Shown: positions 1-7,481, counted from the first letter of the stretch. The stretch is DNA of 34,550 bases from Streptomyces sp. McG3 (GCF_018619185.1 NZ_JAAXYC010000057.1:1-34550); one strand, 5' to 3'. Numbers and translations are program-made. Notes: generated by a model from the sequence alone, not told the origin.

Positions 1-289
1 CCCTTACGCGGTGGGGGCGACGACGGCCGTGGTCATCGCGGTGCTCGGTCCGTTGAGCGGTGGATCGGTCAATCCGGCACGGCAGTTCGGCCCGGCGTTG
101 CTGGCCGGGGACGTCGACCGGCTGTGGGTGTATCTGCTCGGGCCCGTCCTGGGCGCGGTGCTCGGCTCGGGATTCGTCGGCGTGGTCAGGTCCGGGGCCG
201 GTCCGTGGGCCGGTCAGTGGGCCGGTCTCCCCCACCGTTCTCCGCTTCGTCGGCGATGCGCTCGTGGTGGCGGATCACCTCGGCGATGA
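1..289 (+). CDS. Aquaporin/MIP family channel, 3' end (partial)
   Basis: This is the C-terminal part of a membrane channel of the MIP family, which passes water or small uncharged solutes; the 5' end lies outside the window. The open frame runs from the first bases and reads PYAVGATTAVV. It then shows the second NPA box as SGGSVNPARQFGPALLAG, and a last hydrophobic helix around WVYLLGPVLGAVLGSGFVGVV. The NPAR arginine forms the selectivity filter in this family. The tail after that helix is Arg/Gly-rich and reads through 104 bases of the convergent chorismate mutase gene before a TGA at 287-289. That tail may be a chance extension. The family call is firm; the solute cannot be told from this fragment. 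Confidence 0.85.
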   Translation, partial: PYAVGATTAVVIAVLGPLSGGSVNPARQFGPALLAGDVDRLWVYLLGPVLGAVLGSGFVGVVRSGAGPWAGQWAGLPHRSPLRRRCARGGGSPRR

Positions 290-548
290 TGAAGTTCAGC
301 AGCTTCTCGGCGAACGCCGGGTCCAGGTTGGCGCTCTGCGCGAGCTGCCGGAGCCGCGCGATCTGGCGGGTCTCGCGGGCGGGGTCGGCGGGCGGCAGCT
401 TGTGGTCCGCCTTGAGGCGGCCGACCTGCTGGGTGGCCTTGAAGCGCTCGGCCAGCATGTGGACGACGGCGGCGTCGATGTTGTCGATGCTCTCGCGCAG
501 CCGGTTCAGCTCGGCCTGGACGGAGGCGTCGATCTCGCTCGTACTCAT
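186..548 (-). CDS. Chorismate mutase, AroQ type
   Basis: A 120-residue, all-helical chorismate mutase that would convert chorismate to prephenate at the branch to phenylalanine and tyrosine; a cytosolic enzyme. The sequence fits the single-domain AroQ fold. It has an N-terminal helix with LNRLRESIDNIDAAVVHML (residues 14-32) carrying Arg16/Arg18, then Arg35 and Lys46 in GRLKADHKLP, then Arg58-Glu59 in PARET. These match the Arg/Lys/Arg/Glu active-site pattern of the family. The C-terminus adds a repeated DRPTDRPTDRPRT tail, encoded by imperfect 12-base repeats, and overlaps the convergent aquaporin frame. No strong Shine-Dalgarno is seen before the ATG; a TAAGCT box nine bases upstream would allow a leaderless or near-leaderless message. 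It is not operonic with other aromatic genes here. Confidence 0.9.
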   Translation of the reverse strand: MSTSEIDASVQAELNRLRESIDNIDAAVVHMLAERFKATQQVGRLKADHKLPPADPARETRQIARLRQLAQSANLDPAFAEKLLNFIIAEVIRHHERIADEAENGGGDRPTDRPTDRPRT

Positions 549-573
549 GGTCAGCGAGCTTAGACGGCCGCTG

Positions 574-2013
574 TCAGGTGGTGATCGTCGGTGGGTCGTC
601 GGGGTCGGGCACCCGGTCGCTCCAGCCGCCGGGCACGCTGCGGCCCTGCTGTTCGCGGAAGCGGACGGGGGCGGTACCGACGCGGCGGGCGAAGAGCCGG
701 GAGAAGTAGGCGGGGTCGTCGTACCCGACGCGGCGGGCCACGGCGGCGACCGGGAGGTCGGTGGCGGCGAGGAGTTCCTTGGCCCGGCCCAGGCGGATGC
801 CCAGCAGGTAGTCCTTGGGGCTGCAGCCGGCGCCCCGCCGTACGGCGGTGCGCAGTTCGGCGGGGGTCATGCCGTGCCGGGCGGCGTGCTCGGCGACGGT
901 GAGCGGCTGGTACGCGTCGCGGGCCAGCGCCTGGAGCACCGGGTCGCCGTCGGGGCCGATGTCGGCGCGGGCGCGGCGCATGGTGCGGCGCTGGACGAGG
1001 ACGGCGGCGACGATGATGGCGCCCTTGGCGATTTGCTGGACGTCGCTCTGGAGGTTGTTGAGAGCGAAGATGTTGGTGATCGTGGTGAAGATCAGGACGC
1101 CGAGGACGGAGCCGACGATCGTGCCCCGGCCGCCGCTGAGCAGGGTCCCGCCGATGATCGCGGCGGCGATGGCGTCGAGCTCGTACAGGTTGCCGTTGGT
1201 GTTCTGGCCGGAGCCGGCGAGCACGATCAGCATGAAGGCGGCGATGCCGCAGCACAGCCCGGACAGCAGGTAGAGGTAGAGGCGCTGGCGGCGGACGTCG
1301 ATCCCGGCGAGCCGGGCGGCCTCCGCGTTGCCGCCGACGGCGACGGTCCGGCGGCCGAAGGTGGTCCGGTTCAGGATCAGCCAGCCGACGACGGTGACCA
1401 CGGCGAACATGATGACCAGCGGCGGGATGCCCAGGATGTAGGAGTCGGGCAGGCCGAGGTCCAGGACCGAGTCCACGGTGACGATCTGGGTCTTGCCGTC
1501 GGTGATCTGGAGGGCGAGCCCGCGGGCCGAGGCGAGCATGGCCAGCGTCGCGATGAACGGGACCATGCCCCCGTACGCGATGAGGACGCCGTTCACGAGT
1601 CCGGCGGCGAGGCCGACGATGACCGCGGTGAACGCGATGCCCGCGAAGCCGTACTCCTGGGTGGCCAGGGTCGTCGCCCACACCGAGGCGAGGGCGACCA
1701 TCGCACCGACGGAGAGGTCGATTCCCCCGCTGATGATGACGAAGGTCATGCCGACGGTGACGACACCGATGACGGACGCCTGGGTCAGGATCAGCTGGAG
1801 GTTCCCGGTGTCCAGGAAGGCGTCCGGTTCGGTGATACCGCCGACCAGGATCAGGGCGGCCAGGACGCCGAGCAGGGACAGGATCCGGACGTCGAGCCGC
1901 AGACCGAGGGCCGGCATGCCACCGCCCGACTTCTGGGGCGGCGCGTCGGAGGGGCCGGTGAGGGCCCCCTGGTCCGGCCCGTTGTGCTGCGCCGACGGGG
2001 CGGGCTGTGTCAT
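574..2013 (-). CDS. Sugar ABC permease fused to a C-terminal AraC-type HTH domain
   Basis: A 479-residue protein. Residues about 40-345 are an RbsC-type permease of the sugar CUT2 ABC importers. It has about ten hydrophobic segments, the GMTFVIISGGIDLSVGA region, the cytoplasmic loop EAARLAGIDVRRQRLYLYL that contacts the ATPase, and the late ISGG/LSGGRGTIVGS-type loops. Residues about 357-460 are a complete AraC/XylS double helix-turn-helix: AEHAARHGMTPAELR, then LLAATDLPVAAVARRVGYDD and PAYFSRLFARRVG, ending with the usual PVRFRE. There is no stop or frame break between the two parts. RbsC proteins end in the cytoplasm, so the DNA-binding part would face the nucleoid. The ATG overlaps the ATPase stop by four bases (ATGA). 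No substrate-binding protein gene follows. It could be a working membrane-tethered regulator or a deletion scar. Confidence 0.9.
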   Translation of the reverse strand: MTQPAPSAQHNGPDQGALTGPSDAPPQKSGGGMPALGLRLDVRILSLLGVLAALILVGGITEPDAFLDTGNLQLILTQASVIGVVTVGMTFVIISGGIDLSVGAMVALASVWATTLATQEYGFAGIAFTAVIVGLAAGLVNGVLIAYGGMVPFIATLAMLASARGLALQITDGKTQIVTVDSVLDLGLPDSYILGIPPLVIMFAVVTVVGWLILNRTTFGRRTVAVGGNAEAARLAGIDVRRQRLYLYLLSGLCCGIAAFMLIVLAGSGQNTNGNLYELDAIAAAIIGGTLLSGGRGTIVGSVLGVLIFTTITNIFALNNLQSDVQQIAKGAIIVAAVLVQRRTMRRARADIGPDGDPVLQALARDAYQPLTVAEHAARHGMTPAELRTAVRRGAGCSPKDYLLGIRLGRAKELLAATDLPVAAVARRVGYDDPAYFSRLFARRVGTAPVRFREQQGRSVPGGWSDRVPDPDDPPTITT

Positions 2014-3533
2014 GGCGTCGGGCTCCCTTCCATCACGAGGTCGAGTACGCGGTGCTCGTCGAGCTCCTGGGCGGGGGCCGTGTGGACCACTTGGCCCTCA
2101 CGGAGCACCAGCACCCGGTCGGCGAGGCCCAGGACTTCGGGCACTTCGCTGGAGACGAGCAGTACGGCGAGGCCTTCGTCGGCCAGCCGGCGGATCACGG
2201 CGTAGAGCTCGGCGCGCGCGCCGACGTCGACGCCACGGGTGGGTTCGTCCAGCAGCAGGACCCGGCAGCCGCGCAGCAGCCAGCGGGCGAGGACGGCTTT
2301 CTGCTGATTGCCGCCGGAGAGGGTGCGGACGGCGGCGTCCGGGTTGTCGGGCCGCATCTGCAGTTCGCGGGTGGCGCTCTGCGCGGCCTTCCGCTCCCCG
2401 CCCCGGTCGATCCAGCCGATCCGGGCGAAGCGGGAGAGGGAGGAGACCGAGACGTTACGGGTGACCGACTCGGTCATCAGCAGGGCCTGCGCCTTGCGCT
2501 CCTCGGGCGCGAGGCCGATGCCCGCGGCGACGGCGGCGCGGACGCTGCCGGGGCGGAGCTGCTTGCCGGCGACGGTGACGGTCCCGGTGCTCGCCTTACG
2601 GGCCCCGTAGATCGTCTCCAGGATCTCCGAGCGTCCCGAGCCGACGAGTCCGGCCAGACCGACGATCTCGCCGGGGCGCAGTTCGAGGTCCACGGGTGCG
2701 AACTCACCCTTGCGGGAAAGGCCTTGGACCCGGAGAACGGGTTCGGCGGTGTCGGCGGCGGGCTCCTCCGGGCGCGGCGGGAAGACATAGGCGACGTCGC
2801 GGCCGGTCATCATGGCAACGATGTCGCGGGTGGGAGTGTCCGCGGCGGGCAGCCCGACGGCCACAGTCCTGCCGTCCTTGATGACGGTGACCCGGTCGCC
2901 GATGCGGCGGATCTCCTCCAGCCGGTGCGAGATGTAGACGACCGCCACCCCGTCGGCGGTGAGGCCGTCGACGATCCGGAAGAGGTTGTCGACCTCGTCG
3001 GGGTCGAGGGCGGCGGAGGGCTCGTCCATCACGATGAGGCGGACGTCGTGGGAGAGCGCCCTGGCCATGGAGACGATCTGCTGCTGGGCGGCGGAGAGGT
3101 CCCCGACATGCCGGGCGGGGTCGATCTCCGGGTGCCCGAGACGCGCCAGCAGCGCTTTCGCGGCGAGACGCCCCTCCCCCGTACGGACGATGAAGCCGGC
3201 GCTGGTCGGCTCGTGGCCGAGGAAGACGTTCTCGGCGACCGACAGGCCCTCGACCAGGTCGAGTTCCTGGTAGATGGTGGCGATGCCCAGGCGCATGGCC
3301 GCGATCGGCGACTTGAGCTGGACGGTTTCGCCGCGCCAGGTGATCTCGCCGTCGTTGGGCTGGTGGGCTCCGGCGAGCACCTTGATGAGGGTGGACTTGC
3401 CCGCACCGTTCTGGCCGAGGAGGCAGTGGACCTCGCCGGCCTGGACCTCCAGGTCGACGCCGTCCAGGGCGCGGACGCCCGGGAAGAGCTTGGTGATGCC
3501 GGACATGGTGAGCAGGGGTGGTTCTGGTGCCAT
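2010..3533 (-). CDS. Sugar ABC importer ATPase, two nucleotide-binding domains
   Basis: A 507-residue cytoplasmic ATPase of the RbsA/MglA/XylG type, energising sugar import with the permease encoded just downstream. The first nucleotide-binding domain has Walker A GQNGAGKST (residues 40-48), signature LSAAQQQIVSMARAL and Walker B LIVMDEPSAALD. The second has the usual degenerate Walker A (GLVGSGRSE), signature LSGGNQQKAVLARWL and Walker B VLLLDEPTRGVDVG. This duplicated plan and length match the CUT2 family. A good Shine-Dalgarno (GAGGGGA) lies six bases before the ATG. The gene is expected to be transcribed from the 224-base region upstream, which holds the GTACCTGAC repeats, and is translationally coupled to the permease. 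The sugar is not identifiable; ribose, xylose and galactose importers all look like this. Confidence 0.95.
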   Translation of the reverse strand: MAPEPPLLTMSGITKLFPGVRALDGVDLEVQAGEVHCLLGQNGAGKSTLIKVLAGAHQPNDGEITWRGETVQLKSPIAAMRLGIATIYQELDLVEGLSVAENVFLGHEPTSAGFIVRTGEGRLAAKALLARLGHPEIDPARHVGDLSAAQQQIVSMARALSHDVRLIVMDEPSAALDPDEVDNLFRIVDGLTADGVAVVYISHRLEEIRRIGDRVTVIKDGRTVAVGLPAADTPTRDIVAMMTGRDVAYVFPPRPEEPAADTAEPVLRVQGLSRKGEFAPVDLELRPGEIVGLAGLVGSGRSEILETIYGARKASTGTVTVAGKQLRPGSVRAAVAAGIGLAPEERKAQALLMTESVTRNVSVSSLSRFARIGWIDRGGERKAAQSATRELQMRPDNPDAAVRTLSGGNQQKAVLARWLLRGCRVLLLDEPTRGVDVGARAELYAVIRRLADEGLAVLLVSSEVPEVLGLADRVLVLREGQVVHTAPAQELDEHRVLDLVMEGSPTP

Positions 3534-3665
3534 GACGAATCCCCTCGGCGAATGGGGTCTCCCCTGCTCGGGCGGTGCCGAGGGGCCGGGGAGGGCCGGT
3601 GAGCGGACAGGGCGCAGGGCTGGAGGTGCCGTGGAGCCGGCGGCACCGCGAACGGCTGCTGACTG

Positions 3666-3728
3666 GTACCTGACGTGCGTGTACTGACGAGTACCTGACT
3701 AGTACCTGGCTGACGCCGGGTACCTGAC
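3666..3728. repeat. Four direct GTACCTGAC-type repeats plus one degenerate copy
   Basis: GTACCTGAC or GTACCTGGC occurs at 3666, 3691, 3702 and 3720, with a shortened GTACTGAC at 3681. All are in the same orientation and their starts are 10-18 bases apart. They lie in the 224-base gap between the ROK gene stop and the ABC ATPase start, about 130-195 bases upstream of the ATPase ATG. They may be binding sites for the ROK repressor, for the AraC domain fused to the permease, or for another regulator. Function is inferred from position only. Confidence 0.6.
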
Positions 3729-3757
3729 CAATGCGGTGGTGCGTACGGCCCTGTGGT

Positions 3758-4948
3758 TCAGGCCGGTGAGAAGAGGTGGTCGCTGATGAGCCGGGCCGCG
3801 CCGATCACTCCGGCGGTGGGGCCCAACTCGCCCAGCACGATGGGGAGGTTGCCGGTGGCCAGGGGCAGGGACTGCTTGTAGACCTGGGTGCGGACACTGG
3901 CGAGGAGGTTGTGACCGAGGCCGGTGACCCCGCCGCCGATCACCACCAGACCGGGATTGAAGAAGCTGACCAGGCTCGCGATCACCTGGCCGAGCCGATT
4001 GCCGCCTTCGCGGATCAGGTCGAGGGCCGCCGTGTCCCCGGCGGCGGCGGCCGCCGCGACGTCGGCGGCGGTGAGGCGGCCCGCCGCCTCCAGCCGGGCG
4101 GCGAGCTCGGGCGAGCGGCCGTCCCGGGCCGCGTCCTCCGCGTCCCGGGCGAGGGCGGCGCCGCTGAAGTGGGCCTCCAGACAGCCCTTGTTGCCGCAGG
4201 CGCAGGCCCGGCCGTCGGGGTCCACCTGGATGTGCCCGATGTCCCCGGCGCTGCCGGTCGTACCGCGGTAGACCTCACCGCCGACGACGATGCCGCAGCC
4301 GATGCCCGTACCGATCTTGACGCAGAGGAAGTCGCCCACGGAGCGGGCCACGCCCGCGTGCTGCTCCCCCATCGCCATGAGGTTCACGTCGTTGTCGACC
4401 ATGACGGGGCAGCCCAGCTCCTGGCTGAGCGCCTCGCGGACCGGGAAACCGTCCCAGCCGGGCATGATCGGCGGCGCGACCGGCACGCCCTCGGGGAAGC
4501 GGACGGGGCCGGGGACCCCGATGCCCGCGCCGTCGAAGCCCTCGGCGAGCCCGGAGGCCCGCAGTTTGGCGGCCAGCGACAGCACCTGCTCGAAGACGGC
4601 GACGGGGCCCTCGCGCACGTCCATCGGGTGGTTGAGGTGTCCCAGGACCTCCAGCTCCGCGTTGGTGACGGCCACGTCGATCGAGGTGGCGCCGATGTCG
4701 ACCCCGAGGAACCGCAGTTCGGGAGCGAGCCGGATGTTGTGCGAGCGGCGCCCGCCGCGCGACGCGGCGAGTCCGTCGGCCACCACCAGGCCGGTATCCA
4801 GCAGCCGGTCCACCTCGACGGCGAGCTTCGAGCGCGACAGCTCGACCTGATCCCCCAGTTGCGCACGGGAGTTGGGGCCCCCGTCGCGCAGCAGTCGGAG
4901 CAGCCGCGCCTGATGCGCGTTCGCGGGTCGTGCCGTCATGCGTCTCAC
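3758..4948 (-). CDS. ROK-family transcriptional regulator
   Basis: A 396-residue repressor of the NagC/XylR (ROK) type, expected to sense a sugar or sugar phosphate and control the ABC importer genes that follow on the same strand. An N-terminal winged helix-turn-helix spans about residues 10-70 (NSRAQLGDQVELSRSKLAVEV). The sugar-kinase-like fold follows: FLGVDIGATSIDVAV (about 80-94), the D185-N-D187 sugar site, and KIGTGIGCGIVVGG. The zinc/sugar motif is GHI (238-240) followed by CACGNKGCLE, with Cys249, Cys251, Cys256 and Glu258. The GTG start at 4948 is preferred over the ATG at 4939 because GGGGAGGG lies five to six bases upstream. An imperfect inverted repeat in its own upstream region could be an autoregulatory operator. 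Confidence 0.93.
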   Translation of the reverse strand: MRRMTARPANAHQARLLRLLRDGGPNSRAQLGDQVELSRSKLAVEVDRLLDTGLVVADGLAASRGGRRSHNIRLAPELRFLGVDIGATSIDVAVTNAELEVLGHLNHPMDVREGPVAVFEQVLSLAAKLRASGLAEGFDGAGIGVPGPVRFPEGVPVAPPIMPGWDGFPVREALSQELGCPVMVDNDVNLMAMGEQHAGVARSVGDFLCVKIGTGIGCGIVVGGEVYRGTTGSAGDIGHIQVDPDGRACACGNKGCLEAHFSGAALARDAEDAARDGRSPELAARLEAAGRLTAADVAAAAAAGDTAALDLIREGGNRLGQVIASLVSFFNPGLVVIGGGVTGLGHNLLASVRTQVYKQSLPLATGNLPIVLGELGPTAGVIGAARLISDHLFSPA

Positions 4949-5015
4949 GCGTCCCTCCCCGCCACATCGGCCAGTCCGTCGGGCTTTCGAGGGGAACGTA
5001 GCAGCGCTTTCCCGG

Positions 5016-5061
5016 AGTGGGAAGAAGTTGCGCAGGAATCCGCTCCAACTTTCTCCACACT
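5016..5061. promoter_or_regulatory. Imperfect inverted repeat upstream of the ROK gene
   Basis: AGTGGGAAGAAGTTG at 5016-5030 faces CAACTTTCTCCACACT at 5046-5061. The arms match apart from small gaps and are separated by 15 bases. The element lies 68-113 bases upstream of the ROK start, between that gene and the FabH-like stop. Its position suits an autoregulatory operator or promoter element; this is inference. Confidence 0.35.
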
Positions 5062-5109
5062 CAGGACAAAGGTTTTCGGCCGGAGCTCACGCGGACGCCG
5101 GGGAACTCG

Positions 5110-6069
5110 TCAGGGGCAGCGGATGACCTGGCCCGCGTAGGAGAGGTTTCCGCCGAATCCGAAGAGCAGGACGGGCGCGCCGGAGGCGACCTCGCCGCGC
5201 TCGACCAGCTTGGACAGGGCCATCGGGATGGAGGCGGCCGAGGTGTTGCCGGAGTCCACCACGTCACGGGCGATGACGGCGTTGACCGCGCCGATCTTGC
5301 GGGCGACCGGCTCGATGATCCGCAGATTGGCCTGGTGCAGGACGACGGCCGCCAGATCCTCCGGGGCGATGCCGGCCTTCTCGCAGACCCTGCGGGCGAT
5401 CGGGGGGAGCTGGGTGGTGGCCCAGCGGTAGACGGACTGGCCCTCCTGCGCGAAGCGCGGCGGCGTCCCCTCGATCCGGACCGCGTTGCCCATCTCCGGC
5501 ACGGAGCCCCACAGCACCGGTCCGATGCCAGGCCCCTCCGGGGTGTCGGGGGCCGTCGGGTCGGCGGTGACGACCGCCGCGCCCGCGCCGTCGCCGAGCA
5601 GGACGCAGGTGGAGCGGTCGGTCCAGTCCGCGATGTCAGCCATCTTGTCGGCGCCGATGACCAGCGCCCGGGTCGCCGCACCGGCCCGGATCGCGTGGTC
5701 GGCGGTGGCCAGCGCGTGCGTGAAGCCGGAGCACACCACGTTGATGTCCATCACGGCGGGCGAGCCCATGCCCAGCCGTGCCGCGACCCGCGCCGCCATG
5801 CTCGGGGACCGGTCGATCGCGGTGGAGGTGGCGACGAGGACCAGATCGATGTCCGCGGGCACCAGCCCGGCCGTGGCCAGCGCCTTGGCTCCCGCGTGCG
5901 CGGCCATCTCGTCGACCGGCTCGTCCGGGCCACCCACATGGCGGGTCTTGATACCGACCCGGCTGGTGATCCACTCGTCGCTCGTGTCGACCATGGCCGC
6001 CAGATCGTCGTTGGTGAGCACCTTGGCGGGCTGGTAGTGGCCGAGCGCCACGACACGTGAGCCGGTCAT
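5110..6069 (-). CDS. fabH: Beta-ketoacyl-ACP synthase III (FabH-like)
   Basis: A 319-residue condensing enzyme of the thiolase superfamily that would join an acyl-CoA starter to malonyl-ACP. With the start chosen here the catalytic triad falls at Cys113 (DINVVCSGFTH), His245 (VVLHQANLRI) and Asn275 (DSGNTSAAS), almost exactly the E. coli FabH numbering, and the length is normal. The frame stays open upstream to 6165, and an ATG at 6081 is also possible. The 6069 ATG is preferred because TGGGAA lies six bases before it and the N-terminus MTGSRVVALGHYQP then fits the family. No acyl carrier protein, malonyltransferase or FabF gene is adjacent, so this is probably an extra FabH rather than the housekeeping copy. 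It diverges from fdhD. Confidence 0.92.
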   Translation of the reverse strand: MTGSRVVALGHYQPAKVLTNDDLAAMVDTSDEWITSRVGIKTRHVGGPDEPVDEMAAHAGAKALATAGLVPADIDLVLVATSTAIDRSPSMAARVAARLGMGSPAVMDINVVCSGFTHALATADHAIRAGAATRALVIGADKMADIADWTDRSTCVLLGDGAGAAVVTADPTAPDTPEGPGIGPVLWGSVPEMGNAVRIEGTPPRFAQEGQSVYRWATTQLPPIARRVCEKAGIAPEDLAAVVLHQANLRIIEPVARKIGAVNAVIARDVVDSGNTSAASIPMALSKLVERGEVASGAPVLLFGFGGNLSYAGQVIRCP

Positions 6070-6313
6070 ACGGGTTCCCATCGTCGGGTAGGGCAGGAAA
6101 CATCCAGTCTTGGTCGCTACCGCCGGGTACGGGGGCACGTGATCCCACAGGAATCCGGCCCACACGTTGGAGCGTTGACAACAGCCTGGTCAGCATGCTT
6201 GAGCCGTGGCTGCGACATGCCGGTGCGGGTGCCGGACAATGACGGGGTCGGGTTCCGGCTTCACCCATCCGGACAGAAACCATCGCACACGGACAGAATC
6301 GGGGTTCACATCC

Positions 6314-7162
6314 ATGGGACGGGCCACCGAACGCCGCCGCACCCTCCGCATCCGGGACGGTGCCGTCTCCTCCCGCGCGGACACCCTGGTGGCGGAGGAA
6401 CCTCTGGAGATCCGCCTGAACGGCCGGCCGCTGGCCATCACCATGCGTACGCCGGGCGACGATTTCGCGCTGGCGGCGGGCTTCCTCGTCAGCGAGGGGG
6501 TGATCGCCGAGGGGGACGAGGTGCAGTCGATCGTCTACTGCGCCGGGGCGACGGCGGACGGGGTGAACAGCTACAACGTGGTGGACGTGAAGCTCGCGCC
6601 CGGGGTCCGGGTCCCCGACATCACCCTGGAGCGGAACGTCTACACCACCTCCTCGTGCGGCCTGTGCGGCAAGGCGAGCCTGGACGCGGTACGCACCACG
6701 ACCCGGCACCCCGTGGCCGACGCTCCCCCGGTGCGGATCACCCCGGAACTGCTGTCCGCGCTCCCGGACCGGCTGCGGGCCGCGCAGCGGGTGTTCGACC
6801 GGACGGGTGGCCTGCACGGCGCCGCGCTGTTCTCCGAGGAGGGCGAGCTGCTTGACGTCCGCGAGGACGTCGGCCGGCACAACGCGGTCGACAAGCTGGT
6901 GGGCCGGGCGCTGACGGACCACCGGCTGCCGCTGTCGCGGGCCGTTCTGCTGGTGTCGGGGCGGGCCTCGTTCGAGCTGGCGCAGAAGGCCGTGATGGCG
7001 GGGATCCCGGTGCTCGCGGCGGTTTCGGCGCCGTCGTCACTGGCCGTGGACCTGGCGGCGGAGAGCGGACTGACGCTGGTCGGTTTCCTGCGCGGCCCGT
7101 CGATGAACGTGTACGCCGGTGAGCACCGGATCGCGTTGGAGGCGCCGGTCAGCCGGGGCTGA
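6314..7162 (+). CDS. fdhD: Formate dehydrogenase accessory sulfurtransferase FdhD
   Basis: A 282-residue homologue of FdhD, which passes sulfur from a cysteine desulfurase to the molybdenum cofactor of formate dehydrogenases. The sequence shows the conserved N-terminal part ([23 protein letters not shown]), FLVSEGVI, the sulfur-relay cysteines in [12 protein letters not shown] (Cys115 and Cys118, close to E. coli Cys121/Cys124), and the C-terminal block [14 protein letters not shown] plus [13 protein letters not shown]. The frame is open 36 codons further upstream, but that stretch is unlike the family, so the ATG at 6314 is used. No formate dehydrogenase subunit is in the window; the partner enzyme must be encoded elsewhere. 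A TTGACA at 6175-6180 is a possible -35 box, with no clear -10 partner. Confidence 0.93.
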   Translation: MGRATERRRTLRIRDGAVSSRADTLVAEEPLEIRLNGRPLAITMRTPGDDFALAAGFLVSEGVIAEGDEVQSIVYCAGATADGVNSYNVVDVKLAPGVRVPDITLERNVYTTSSCGLCGKASLDAVRTTTRHPVADAPPVRITPELLSALPDRLRAAQRVFDRTGGLHGAALFSEEGELLDVREDVGRHNAVDKLVGRALTDHRLPLSRAVLLVSGRASFELAQKAVMAGIPVLAAVSAPSSLAVDLAAESGLTLVGFLRGPSMNVYAGEHRIALEAPVSRG

Positions 7163-7186
7163 GGCGGGGAGGAAGCCCGGTGCGGG

Positions 7187-7209
7187 GAGGCCCGGAGTAT
7201 ACGGGCCTC
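7187..7209. terminator. Hairpin between convergent fdhD and the HhH gene
   Basis: Perfect 8-base arms, GAGGCCCG at 7187-7194 and CGGGCCTC at 7202-7209, enclose a 7-base loop. The structure sits between two convergent genes and covers the stop codon of the minus-strand gene. It could end transcription from both sides. There is no T-tract, as is common in Streptomyces terminators. Confidence 0.6.
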
Positions 7210-7423
7210 ACTCGCCCGCGAAGGCCAGACCCTCGGCGGCCAGCGCCTCGCGGAGCACCCTGATCGCCTTCGGGCCGACCCCGTGCAGCGCGAGCACCTC
7301 CGCCGCGGTCACGGTCGTGAGCTGGGCGAGGCGCGTGTAGCCCGCCGCCCGCAGGGCGCCCCGGGCCGGATTGCCCGCCCCGTGCGGAAAGTCGTCGGCG
7401 GGGGTACCGGGCTCATCACTCAT
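7208..7423 (-). CDS. Small helix-hairpin-helix protein resembling the RNA polymerase alpha C-terminal domain
   Basis: A 71-residue protein. After a short acidic and Gly/Pro-rich start, residues about 22-66 read ALRAAGYTRLAQLTTVTAAEV then LALHGVGPKAIRVLREAL. This is the pattern of a helix-hairpin-helix fold such as the alpha subunit C-terminal domain, where HGVGPKAI is the DNA-contacting hairpin. A GAGGAAG Shine-Dalgarno lies four bases before the ATG. It is downstream of the BASS-type transporter on the same strand, with a 47-base gap filled by a 7-base tandem repeat. A role in DNA binding or in touching RNA polymerase is inferred from the fold pattern; no specific function is known to me. 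Confidence 0.75.
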   Translation of the reverse strand: MSDEPGTPADDFPHGAGNPARGALRAAGYTRLAQLTTVTAAEVLALHGVGPKAIRVLREALAAEGLAFAGE

Positions 7424-7439
7424 GGCGCTTCCTCGCTGT

Positions 7440-7481
7440 CGGCTACCGGCTACCGGCTACCGGCTACCGGCTACCGGCTCA
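7440..7481. repeat. Tandem heptanucleotide CGGCTAC, five perfect copies plus one degenerate
   Basis: CGGCTAC is repeated exactly five times from 7440 to 7474, followed by the altered copy CGGCTCA. On the minus strand the first repeat supplies the TAG stop of the transporter gene (7471-7473). The remaining copies lie in the gap before the HhH gene start at 7423. Copy-number change would alter the spacing in front of that gene but not the transporter protein. Confidence 0.9.

Noticed and set aside
124..2205. Long plus-strand open frame of 693 codons across the chorismate mutase and permease genes
   Set aside because: It is antisense to two clear genes, has an Asp/Gly/Glu-rich composition typical of GC-rich antisense frames, and matches no family.
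6175..6199. TTGACA upstream of fdhD as a promoter
   Set aside because: No convincing -10 box at 16-19 bases; listed only as a possible -35 in the fdhD entry.
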